Part shown: piece by piece, positions 1-6,371 of the stretch
Layout of the letters: every line of letters starts with the position of its first letter
How positions within the stretch are numbered: position 1 is the first letter of the stretch
Source: an uncultured Clostridia bacterium
GTDB taxonomy: Bacteria; Bacillota_I; Bacilli_A; RF39; UBA660
DNA: 39,474 nt
Assembly (NCBI GenBank): GCA_947168405.1
Contig: CAMVLU010000004.1
Coordinates: 1-39,474 of the forward strand
Direction: 5' to 3'
Translations under genes and position numbers: made by a program
Notes under the pieces: generated by a model
Databases searched by the model: none
The model's input: the letters and a program-made list of their open reading frames with translations, nothing else
Told to the model about the DNA's origin: nothing

Positions 1-1
1 T

Positions 2-565
2 GTAATAGTCAATTCAAGTAGAATTAATTATTACACTCATATGGTACCAGGTAGATATGGTGGAACATATGCTCATAAAGATATTGCATTTGAATTTGGA
101 ATGTGGATTAATCCAAAATTCAAACTATTATTAATCAAAGAGTTTGAAAGACTAAAATCAGAAGAACAAAAACAAATAGGATGGAATGCCAAAAGAGAAT
201 TATCAAAAATTAATTATAAAATACATACAGATGCCATAAAACAACATTTGATACCTGATAAACTAACAAAAGATCAAATCAATCATGTATATGCGACTGA
301 AGCTGATGTTTTAAATATGGCATTATTTGGAATGACTGCAAAAGAATGGAAAAATAAAAATCCTAAAAAAACCGGAAATATAAGAGATTATGCCTCTATA
401 AATGAATTAATTTGTTTAGCTAATTTAGAAAATCTTAATTCAGTATTTATTAGTGATGGTTTAAATCAATCCTTAAGATTAGAAAGATTAAACAAAATAG
501 CTATTTCACAAATTAAAATTCTAAATGAAAATGATATAAAATATTTAGAAACCACAAATAATTGA
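2..565 (+). CDS. KilA-N domain protein, 5' end cut by window edge
   Basis: The frame is open to the left edge: in-frame codons from position 2 encode VIVNSSRINYYTH just before the first ATG at 41, so that ATG is internal and the gene is partial. The stretch RINYYTH, PGRYGGTYAHKDIAFEF and the following WINPKFKLLLIKEFERLK is the conserved part of KilA-N domains, a DNA-binding domain common in phages and in bacterial proteins of phage origin. The remaining 130 or so residues are helical and charged with no motif I recognise. It ends in TGA, and a hairpin shared with the converging gene at 598 follows at once. A role in DNA binding is known for the family; the specific function here is unknown. 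Confidence 0.85.
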   Translation, partial: VIVNSSRINYYTHMVPGRYGGTYAHKDIAFEFGMWINPKFKLLLIKEFERLKSEEQKQIGWNAKRELSKINYKIHTDAIKQHLIPDKLTKDQINHVYATEADVLNMALFGMTAKEWKNKNPKKTGNIRDYASINELICLANLENLNSVFISDGLNQSLRLERLNKIAISQIKILNENDIKYLETTNN

Positions 566-573
566 TTTTAAAC

Positions 574-615
574 AAAAAAAAGAATTTAGACACTAATCTA
601 AACTCTTTTTTTTCT
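574..615. terminator. Bidirectional intrinsic terminator
   Basis: A stem of AAAAAAGAATTTAGA and TCTAAACTCTTTTTT surrounds a short CACTAA loop. On the minus strand the single mismatch becomes a G-U pair, so it fits that direction best. It separates the KilA-N gene from the sortase operon, and the TAG stop of the minus-strand gene (598-600) lies inside it. Confidence 0.75.
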
Positions 616-1413
616 TCTTCTACTTATTATAAATATTATTAATTTTAATAATTCTAATATTATTCCTATAATACAAATATATAATATATATTTAATATTA
701 TCATTAAAGATATTTTTTATTATATTTGATACAGAAGTATTCCAAAACTTAATAGATGATATATTTATTTTAGAAACAATAAATATATAACTAACTATAA
801 ATAATAAAATAGATGTAATTACAGGAATAGATAAAGTTATTTTTTTAAATAATATTCTAGTAATTATAGATAATATTACAAATAAAGATAATATACTAAT
901 AAATAATATATTTATTAACTTATTATATTTAGTAAAAGTTTTATTTAAATCATTTATTTTATCACTTATTATAATTCTATTTGTATATATTTTAAGAAAT
1001 TCTTCTTTAAATAAATTAATAGAATCATCATCAGTAATTGTAATATTAATTTTATTACAATATTCTTCTATATTACTATTTAATTTATCTTTTATTTTAC
1101 TTGTATCTATTTCTATTTTTTTACCTTTATAAAAATTATCCACATTTTTGTTAATAATTTCTTTTAAGTCATCTTCTGTAAATAAATTATTTTTAATACT
1201 TATATCAAATCCAGAAGGTCTTATATAATTTTCAAAATCATTATCTATTTCAGTATATAATTCATGATAATAATTAGTTTTATCTAATTGTTTTATAAAA
1301 TAATTTTTATTTAAAACAGTTAATTTTAAAGTAAATAATATTATTAAACTAAATAAACAAATTGTTAAAACTAATTCTAATAAATAATATATTAATACTT
1401 TTTTATTTTTCAT
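598..1413 (-). CDS. Multi-pass membrane protein of the sortase operon
   Basis: A protein of 271 residues with one N-terminal membrane segment (about residues 8-30), a large presumably extracellular region of about 130 residues rich in Asn, Asp and Lys, then three hydrophobic segments near the C-terminus and a basic RRRKKR tail. I do not recognise the family. I chose the ATG at 1413 because GGTGAG lies five bases upstream; the frame also extends to a GTG at 1422 with a poorly placed ribosome site. The start overlaps the end of the sortase gene by 11 bases, so it is probably translationally coupled and works with the sortase or its substrate in the envelope. That link is inference from context. 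Confidence 0.75.
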   Translation of the reverse strand: MKNKKVLIYYLLELVLTICLFSLIILFTLKLTVLNKNYFIKQLDKTNYYHELYTEIDNDFENYIRPSGFDISIKNNLFTEDDLKEIINKNVDNFYKGKKIEIDTSKIKDKLNSNIEEYCNKINITITDDDSINLFKEEFLKIYTNRIIISDKINDLNKTFTKYNKLINILFISILSLFVILSIITRILFKKITLSIPVITSILLFIVSYIFIVSKINISSIKFWNTSVSNIIKNIFNDNIKYILYICIIGIILELLKLIIFIISRRRKKRV

Positions 1414-2041
1414 AAGACTCACCTACCTTTTTAGCATATACTAAAAATCTATGTGTTTTATGACCAATTGTATTAACAGGATAACATGTATAAATCATTA
1501 ATACTTCTTTATCTTTATAAAATGGGAAAGCATCATTATCTTTAGCATCAATTACTCTAGTACTTTCTACTTCATATGTAAAAGTTCCATATACAGCATT
1601 TATAGTAATTTTATCTCCAACTTTAATTTCTGGTAAATGATATAAAAATCCACGATCATTATGACCAGCTAAAATAATTGTTCCACCTTCACCTGGAAAT
1701 AAACTTCCTGAATAATGACCTATACCATATCTCATAATATCCAATGTATCTCCTTGAAAAACTGGTAAATTCACATTAATACTTGGAATATCTAAAGTAG
1801 CAAATTCTTTACCCCAAAGAGGATAATCTTTTAATCTTTTAGAAACATTATCAAATTTAACTTCTGGATAGGTAATATCTTTTTCTTCAATAGAAATCAT
1901 ATTAACAATATTAATATAGTTATTTATTTTATCAATAAATACAAAATGAATTATTAAAATGATAATAGATACAAAGAAAAAAGAAATTACTATCTGTTCA
2001 GTAATTTCTTTTAAAATGTTTCTCTTGTTCTTCTTATGCAT
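1403..2041 (-). CDS. Class D-like sortase
   Basis: A membrane-anchored cysteine transpeptidase of 212 residues that would cleave a sorting signal and attach the protein to the cell wall. The N-terminus is cytoplasmic and basic, followed by one membrane helix (about residues 16-36). The sortase barrel runs from about 84 to 204, with catalytic His127 in LAGHND, Cys186 in YTCYP and Arg198 in HRFLVYA. The GIGHYSGSLFPGEGG and LAGH blocks resemble class D enzymes more than class A or B. It overlaps the upstream candidate substrate gene by 8 bases and the downstream membrane protein gene by 11, so all three form one operon. The class assignment is less sure than the sortase call itself. Confidence 0.93.
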   Translation of the reverse strand: MHKKNKRNILKEITEQIVISFFFVSIIILIIHFVFIDKINNYINIVNMISIEEKDITYPEVKFDNVSKRLKDYPLWGKEFATLDIPSINVNLPVFQGDTLDIMRYGIGHYSGSLFPGEGGTIILAGHNDRGFLYHLPEIKVGDKITINAVYGTFTYEVESTRVIDAKDNDAFPFYKDKEVLMIYTCYPVNTIGHKTHRFLVYAKKVGESYEK

Positions 2042-2558
2042 TAAAAGCCTTTTTAGCTATGTATGCAACACCAAATACTGAAACAAAACCAGCAAATGCT
2101 AATACATAATAATTAACACCAGTTTGTTTAGCAATATCTTTATCAGTGATTTTAGTAAATACTGTTTTACCATCTGATTCAAATATTGTTAATACACCAT
2201 CATTTGTTAATGATGCTTTAACAGAAGTCTTACTAGAAATTTCTGCAACAATTGAAACTACTTTTGATTTGTTAGCACTTGATAATTCAGTAAAACTCTT
2301 AGCTCTGTCAGCTTTAGCTAATTCATAGATTTCATCCATCTTTTCAGCAATAAATGTACAATCTGCTTCACTAACTTCATACTTATTTAAATATCTTTCA
2401 ATTTCAGATACTTGATAATCTGAAGGTTTAACAGCCTTTCCATCTACTACATATCCATTAGTCATCTTTGTTTTTAATTCACTTTCAGTCATAGCTTTAA
2501 CATTAACTACACCTAAAAATAATACTAAAACAAATAATGCTGCAAATACTTTTTTCAT
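2034..2558 (-). CDS. Exported protein with sorting-signal-like C-terminus (presumed sortase substrate)
   Basis: A protein of 174 residues that starts with a clear signal peptide (MKK, hydrophobic core, likely cleavage after VKA at residue 22). The mature part is about 120 residues, mostly helical, with one Cys67. The C-terminus has the layout of a sorting signal: AKQTG at 143-147, a hydrophobic stretch at about 149-167, then KK at 169-170. The usual Leu and Pro of LPxTG are missing; only TG is kept. GGAGGGAG lies just upstream of the ATG. It is first in the operon, directly before the sortase, which supports the substrate role. Alternatively it may simply be a C-terminally membrane-anchored protein. 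Confidence 0.8.
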   Translation of the reverse strand: MKKVFAALFVLVLFLGVVNVKAMTESELKTKMTNGYVVDGKAVKPSDYQVSEIERYLNKYEVSEADCTFIAEKMDEIYELAKADRAKSFTELSSANKSKVVSIVAEISSKTSVKASLTNDGVLTIFESDGKTVFTKITDKDIAKQTGVNYYVLAFAGFVSVFGVAYIAKKAFNA

Positions 2559-2583
2559 ATATAATCTCCCTCCATACAGACTA

Positions 2584-2612
2584 ATTTTACTATTATTTTA
2601 CGTAAAATGCAA
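2584..2612 (-). promoter_or_regulatory. Promoter of the sortase operon with a palindrome in the spacer
   Basis: On the minus strand TTGCAT (2607-2612) and TAAAAT (2584-2589) are 17 bases apart and lie just upstream of the exported-protein gene, giving a short leader. A perfect 14-base palindrome, ATTTTACGTAAAAT (2595-2608), fills most of the spacer. It would be a natural repressor site. The promoter call is by similarity to consensus only. Confidence 0.55.
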
Positions 2613-2628
2613 GAATTTATAGCATTTT
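2604..2628. terminator. Possible weak terminator of the YtxH operon
   Basis: Arms AAAATGC and GCATTTT enclose an 11-base loop. Read on the minus strand, it follows the YtxH gene, but the U-run after it is short (TTTT then ACG). It also overlaps the next operon's promoter, so it may have no terminator role. Confidence 0.3.
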
Positions 2629-2641
2629 TTTTAAATTTTTA

Positions 2642-3091
2642 TTAATTTTTAGCTTTTTTTTCTTTATTTTTATCATTTTTTTTATTATTTATATCAATTT
2701 CTTCTAATTTTCCAATCATGTCTTTCATTACATCAACAGTTTTATCACGAACTTCAACTGCTGCATTTTTTAGAACAGGAGTTCCTTTATCTATTGCTAA
2801 ATCTACTAAATCTTGACACTTATCTTTAATTTCATCAGATTTTTCTTTAGCAATACTTAATACCTTTTCCTTATCTAAATCATTTAAATCATGTCTTATT
2901 TCTGTAATTTTTTCTTCTACCAAAGATGAAACATCATTAATTGATAATTCTTTAGCACGAGAAACTAAATCAAGCATTTTTTCTTTTAATTCCACTCTTG
3001 TTTCCTTTCCTTTCTTAGGAGCAAACAATACTCCTAAACTAGCTCCTATAGCAACACCTAATAATAAATTACCTACACTTCTTCTTCCCAT
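2642..3091 (-). CDS. YtxH domain protein
   Basis: A small membrane-anchored protein of 149 residues. It starts MGRRSVGNLLLGVAIGASLG and continues VLFAPKKGKETR, which is the typical YtxH pattern of a glycine-rich membrane helix followed by a basic APKKGKETR motif. A long charged helical region then follows, probably coiled coil, and it ends in a very basic KNDKNKEKK tail. YtxH proteins are linked to general stress in Bacillus, but their molecular role is unclear. AGGAGG lies nine bases before the ATG at 3091; an upstream in-frame ATG at 3112 has no ribosome site and would overlap the previous gene. It is the last gene of a four-gene operon and sits next to a DUF948 protein, its common partner. 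Confidence 0.85.
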   Translation of the reverse strand: MGRRSVGNLLLGVAIGASLGVLFAPKKGKETRVELKEKMLDLVSRAKELSINDVSSLVEEKITEIRHDLNDLDKEKVLSIAKEKSDEIKDKCQDLVDLAIDKGTPVLKNAAVEVRDKTVDVMKDMIGKLEEIDINNKKNDKNKEKKAKN

Positions 3092-3092
3092 A

Positions 3093-3380
3093 TTAAAATT
3101 CCTCCTTTTCATCTTCTTGGGTTTTATTTTTTCTAAAATGAAATAATTTTGTTAAAAGTGAAACAACTGCTTCAACCATTCTATCATTTACAAGTGAAAC
3201 AGAATCACTCACTTTATTAACAACATCAAATGCTTTGTTAACAGTATTCATTTTTCTTTGAACATCATCAAGTAATAAATCCATTTTAGATAAGGTTATA
3301 TTTAACCTCACTATTAATACTATTAACGCACTTAATAAAATTATTCCTAAAACTGCTAGCATTATCACTAAAAAATCCAT
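3093..3380 (-). CDS. DUF948-like membrane protein
   Basis: A protein of 95 residues with one N-terminal membrane helix (about 3-25) followed by a heptad-like helix (LSKMDLLLDDVQRKMNTVNKAFDVVNKV) and a charged tail. This is the layout of DUF948 (YtxG-type) proteins, which often lie beside ytxH. GGAGG precedes the ATG, and the gene begins two bases after the preceding gene ends, so it is co-transcribed. The role is unknown; a membrane scaffold with the YtxH protein is a fair guess. Confidence 0.75.
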   Translation of the reverse strand: MDFLVIMLAVLGIILLSALIVLIVRLNITLSKMDLLLDDVQRKMNTVNKAFDVVNKVSDSVSLVNDRMVEAVVSLLTKLFHFRKNKTQEDEKEEF

Positions 3381-3382
3381 TT

Positions 3383-4327
3383 TTAATCCTCCTTATCATA
3401 CATAGATTCTATTAAATCAAATAGATTATCCTCCAAATTATTCTCTTTATCTTTCTTTTCAACTTTTCCATCACTTTGATCTTTAGATAAATCTTTATAA
3501 TCTGTATTATAAGCAAGTCCTAAATCATTATAATATTCATCAGCTTCTCCAATAGTTACTTTATCAATTGTAGGTTTTGAATCATCTTCTGATTTAGTAA
3601 TTTTTTCTATTTTTTTCTTTTTATTCTCTTTTTTTTCATCTTCAAGAACTATTTCTTTTGGCTCTTCTTTTTTATCATCACCAATATCATCAAATAAATC
3701 ATATTCTAAATCACCAAAAGCTTTATTACGAACACTATCAAAATCTACTCTACTTGGTCTTGATGATAATCTAATTTCGGTATTTTCTTTTACCTCTTCC
3801 TTTTTATAATTTTTATCTAAAATTCCATAAATTGGCGAAATAATTGGTGAAGGTGTAAAAGTTTTTTTGGTTGTTTCAACTTTCTTAGTGTAAACATATG
3901 TTTCTTTTGGTTTAACAGATTTCATTGGTTCAACCTTTTCTTTTGAAATTTCAACTTTTACTTCCTTAGACTTTGAAGGTATATCAACCTTTTTACTTAT
4001 CACTGGAGTTTCTCTTTTTCTTTCCTCTCTTTTAGGTTCTACTTTTACTTCCTGAGGTTTATCAAAAATAAAATCATCATCATCAAATATTAATTCAGTA
4101 TTAATTTTAACTTTTGGTTCTTCCTTCTTTTCTTCTTTTATCTCTTCTTTTCTTTCTTCAACTGGTTCTTCTTTCTTTTCTTCTTCTTTTTCAACTTTAG
4201 ACACTTCTACTTTTTTAGCAATCTTTTCATCTTTTTTACTTGTTTTTAAAGGTTTAGTATCATCAATATCATCATCATCTTCTTCCTCTTCAAAGAAAAT
4301 ACTTTTTAACTTATCAACAAATCCCAT
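3383..4327 (-). CDS. Charged, largely disordered protein with SepF-like N-terminal helix
   Basis: A protein of 314 residues dominated by Lys, Glu, Asp and Val, probably unfolded over most of its length. The first 20 residues (MGFVDKLKSIFFEEEEDDDD) look like the amphipathic membrane-binding helix and acidic stretch found at the start of SepF, but no SepF fold follows. In the middle is a hydrophobic island, PSPIISPIYGILDKNYKKEE (about 163-182), and near the C-terminus an island around TIGEADEYYNDLGLAY. Such islands in a disordered chain are typical short binding motifs. It is in an operon between a lipoprotein gene and DUF948/YtxH genes, pointing to an envelope or division role. I do not recognise the family, so that role is inference. 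Confidence 0.7.
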   Translation of the reverse strand: MGFVDKLKSIFFEEEEDDDDIDDTKPLKTSKKDEKIAKKVEVSKVEKEEEKKEEPVEERKEEIKEEKKEEPKVKINTELIFDDDDFIFDKPQEVKVEPKREERKRETPVISKKVDIPSKSKEVKVEISKEKVEPMKSVKPKETYVYTKKVETTKKTFTPSPIISPIYGILDKNYKKEEVKENTEIRLSSRPSRVDFDSVRNKAFGDLEYDLFDDIGDDKKEEPKEIVLEDEKKENKKKKIEKITKSEDDSKPTIDKVTIGEADEYYNDLGLAYNTDYKDLSKDQSDGKVEKKDKENNLEDNLFDLIESMYDKED

Positions 4328-4339
4328 ATTCTCACTCTC

Positions 4340-4993
4340 CTAATCTTCTTCTGTTTCAATTATATCTTGATCTTTAGCCGTAGATTGTTCATATTTATCA
4401 AATTCTTCAACGTATTTTAAGAAATTATCATCATTCTTTTTAGAATTAAATATATTAAATTCTTCAGATTTAGTTTCAAATTTCTTATTACTTAATTTAT
4501 ATTCTATTGCACTATCATTAAATTTAATAGTAGATAAAATATAACAAACATTAATAAATCCATCATATAAATTATCTTCATCTAAATATGCCTCTATTTT
4601 AGCATAATTATACATAACCTCAAGAAAATACTTATCATCAACTTTCGTAATATCAATATAACCAAACTTATCTTTATTACTTAAATTTTTAGAATAAAAT
4701 ATTGAAGTATCTTCTTTATGTTCTGCTTTAGTTTTATAATAGTATGCAATAGTATCAACATATAAATAATAATTATTCTTTTTATCTTTTATTTCTAAAT
4801 TATACTCTTTTTTTTCTTTTACAGTCATTCCTCTTGGTTTATAAAATTTATAACCATCATATGATGTATTAATTAAATTAATATCCTTGTATAAGACTGT
4901 ATTAATTATACTATCAAAACTTCTTTCATCAACTTTAAGAATAGTACATCCTGTAAAAAGAAGTAACAAAAGAGCGAGTCCAATTTTTTTCAT
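4340..4993 (-). CDS. Putative lipoprotein
   Basis: A protein of 217 residues. The N-terminus MKKIGLALLLLLFTGC has a short basic end, a hydrophobic core and a lipobox ending in TGC, with Cys16 as the presumed lipidated residue. The rest is a soluble, mixed alpha/beta domain of about 150 residues (FKFYKPRGMTVKEKKEYNLEI and following), then an acidic tail ending ETEED. No known domain is recognised. It is probably the first gene of the operon that continues into the charged protein 12 bases downstream, with its own TGATATAAT promoter at 5016-5023. Confidence 0.75.
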   Translation of the reverse strand: MKKIGLALLLLLFTGCTILKVDERSFDSIINTVLYKDINLINTSYDGYKFYKPRGMTVKEKKEYNLEIKDKKNNYYLYVDTIAYYYKTKAEHKEDTSIFYSKNLSNKDKFGYIDITKVDDKYFLEVMYNYAKIEAYLDEDNLYDGFINVCYILSTIKFNDSAIEYKLSNKKFETKSEEFNIFNSKKNDDNFLKYVEEFDKYEQSTAKDQDIIETEED

Positions 4994-5015
4994 AATCCAC
5001 CTACTCTTCTAAAAC

Positions 5016-5023
5016 ATTATATC
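5016..5023 (-). promoter_or_regulatory. Extended -10 promoter of the lipoprotein operon
   Basis: On the minus strand TTGATATAATG gives a perfect TATAAT (5016-5021) with a TG one base upstream, about 25 bases before the lipoprotein ATG. There is no good -35. It lies between trmB and the lipoprotein gene and would start the four-gene operon. Confidence 0.5.
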
Positions 5024-5049
5024 AAATTTTTTTAAAAAGATATAGTATT

Positions 5050-5688
5050 TTAGTAATTTTTCTTCTTATTTACAACAATTTTGTAAATTGGACTGTTAAG
5101 TTTTGTAAACTTTTCTTCATATTCTGTTTTAATATTATCTAAATCTTCTCTTTTTTCTAAATCAAAAGTTATATCTTCTATAAAATAATCAGCATTATTT
5201 AAAGTTTTTATACTATAACAAAATAAATCTTTATTATCAGTTTTAAATTCTATAACATTATCATTTTTAAATATTTGGTTATATTTTTCCAAAAAAACTG
5301 GACTTGTTAACCTTCTTTTTTCATGTCTTTTCTTAGGCCATGGATCTGAAAAATTTAAATATATTTTATCTATTTCTGAGTCAAAGATATTTTCAATAGT
5401 ATTAGCATCATAGTTAATTAGTTTTAAATTATTAATTCCATCAGGTACTTTTTTAATTGCTAAAGCTAAAATACTATCTTGTCTTTCTATTCCAATAAAA
5501 TTAATATTTTTATATTTTAAACTATTTTCAATAATAAACTTACCTTTTCCCATCCCTATTTCTATATATATAGGATTATTATTATCAAAAACACTTTTCC
5601 ATTTTCCTTTATATTCTTCTGGATTATTAATATAATAACTTGAATTATTTAATATTTCATGTTTATTTTTAACATTTCTTTGTCGCAT
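5050..5688 (-). CDS. trmB: tRNA (guanine-46-N7) methyltransferase TrmB
   Basis: A SAM-dependent enzyme that methylates N7 of G46 in the variable loop of many tRNAs. At 212 residues it matches the family length. Visible motifs are the SAM-binding YIEIGMGKGKFI (about 42-53), the acidic GIERQ turn, and the diagnostic NFSDPWPKKRHEKRRL (about 112-127). The C-terminal FKTDNKDLF and YEEKF-type motif (TEYEEKFTKLNSPIYKIV) is also typical. GAGGTG precedes the ATG. It is a single gene with the small plus-strand gene divergent from it; the lipoprotein operon downstream seems to have its own promoter. Confidence 0.96.
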   Translation of the reverse strand: MRQRNVKNKHEILNNSSYYINNPEEYKGKWKSVFDNNNPIYIEIGMGKGKFIIENSLKYKNINFIGIERQDSILALAIKKVPDGINNLKLINYDANTIENIFDSEIDKIYLNFSDPWPKKRHEKRRLTSPVFLEKYNQIFKNDNVIEFKTDNKDLFCYSIKTLNNADYFIEDITFDLEKREDLDNIKTEYEEKFTKLNSPIYKIVVNKKKNY

Positions 5689-5763
5689 ATAACACCTCTA
5701 AAAAAGTATTATACACGAAAAACATTATATTGAAAAGAACATATAATATTAAAGGAGGTACAT

Positions 5764-5973
5764 ATGAACGGAATGCCATATTATGATATGAATATGAATC
5801 CAAATGGATATCAAATGAATAATAACTTTAATATAATAGAAAGAATAAATAATCGATTAAATAGATTAGAAAAACAAGTAAGGATATTAGAAAATAGAAT
5901 TAATAATTCAAATAATTATCCACAATTTATAAAAAACGAATATGAAGACAATAATAATATGTATATGCTTTAA
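5764..5973 (+). CDS. Small Asn/Met-rich coiled-coil protein
   Basis: A protein of 69 residues with an ideal ribosome site (AAAGGAGG, five bases before the ATG). The first 22 residues are low complexity (MNGMPYYDMNMNPNGYQMNNN), then a short heptad helix follows (IIERINNRLNRLEKQVRILENRINN), and the tail is Asn/Tyr/Met-rich. The helix should form a coiled coil. The composition resembles small coat-type or surface-assembly proteins of Firmicutes, but I cannot name a family. Its last four bases overlap the end of the converging Cse60-like gene. Confidence 0.7.
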   Translation: MNGMPYYDMNMNPNGYQMNNNFNIIERINNRLNRLEKQVRILENRINNSNNYPQFIKNEYEDNNNMYML

Positions 5974-6140
5974 AAGTAAATAATCATTGCAGAAAAACAA
6001 TATATTTGATCTTCTCCATATGAAAAAGCTGATGTTTGATATTTTATATCTATAACATCTATATCATTTTCTTCTAAGAATTTATTAATAGCTTTTTCTA
6101 AATCTCCTTCATATTCTTCATCAAATATTTTTACTTTCAT
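5970..6140 (-). CDS. Cse60-like small protein
   Basis: A complete frame of 56 residues starting at the ATG 6138-6140 and ending TAA at 5970-5972. The sequence begins MKVKIFDEEYEGDLEKAINK, has DIDVIDIKYQTS in the middle and ends DQIYCFSAMIIYF. The start IFDEE..DLE.AIN.FL, the central IDIKY and the end QI.CFSAMIIY match the small Cse60 (DUF2758) family as I remember it, known from sporulating Bacilli. The family role is unclear and the protein also occurs in non-sporulating relatives. The ribosome site is weak (GTGAT). It converges on the small coiled-coil gene and overlaps it by four bases. No other sporulation gene is visible in the window. Confidence 0.72.
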   Translation of the reverse strand: MKVKIFDEEYEGDLEKAINKFLEENDIDVIDIKYQTSAFSYGEDQIYCFSAMIIYF

Positions 6141-6212
6141 AAATATCACAAATAAATAATAAAATATTTATTTGTTTTATTTTGTCGTTTTATAAAATTA
6201 AAAAAAAATATT

Positions 6213-6237
6213 AAAAGGTGAACATTTTTCACCTTTT
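6213..6237 (-). terminator. Strong orphan hairpin, terminator-like on minus strand
   Basis: A perfect 10-base stem (AAAAGGTGAA and TTCACCTTTT) with a five-base loop. On the minus strand it is followed by AATATTTTTTTTTAATTTT, a good U-run; on the plus strand it has none. It lies about 70 bases upstream of the Cse60-like gene in its direction, with no gene ending there, so it could be an attenuator in that gene's leader or a barrier to read-through from tuf. Confidence 0.5.
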
Positions 6238-6371
6238 GACCTTTCTATTTCCTTGAAAAATAAGAAAATTAAAAAAAATAAATATTTTTTCAAAATTGCA
6301 AAAAAAATTAATATATTATAAGTGAAGAATAAAATATGAGAAATTTGTTTTTGAAAGGAGGAATAAAATAT

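Noticed and set aside
2-565. Prophage remnant
   Set aside because: A KilA-N protein alone, without any other phage gene in the visible sequence, does not support a prophage.
3383-4327. SepF division protein
   Set aside because: Only the N-terminal helix and acidic run are similar; the SepF domain is missing.
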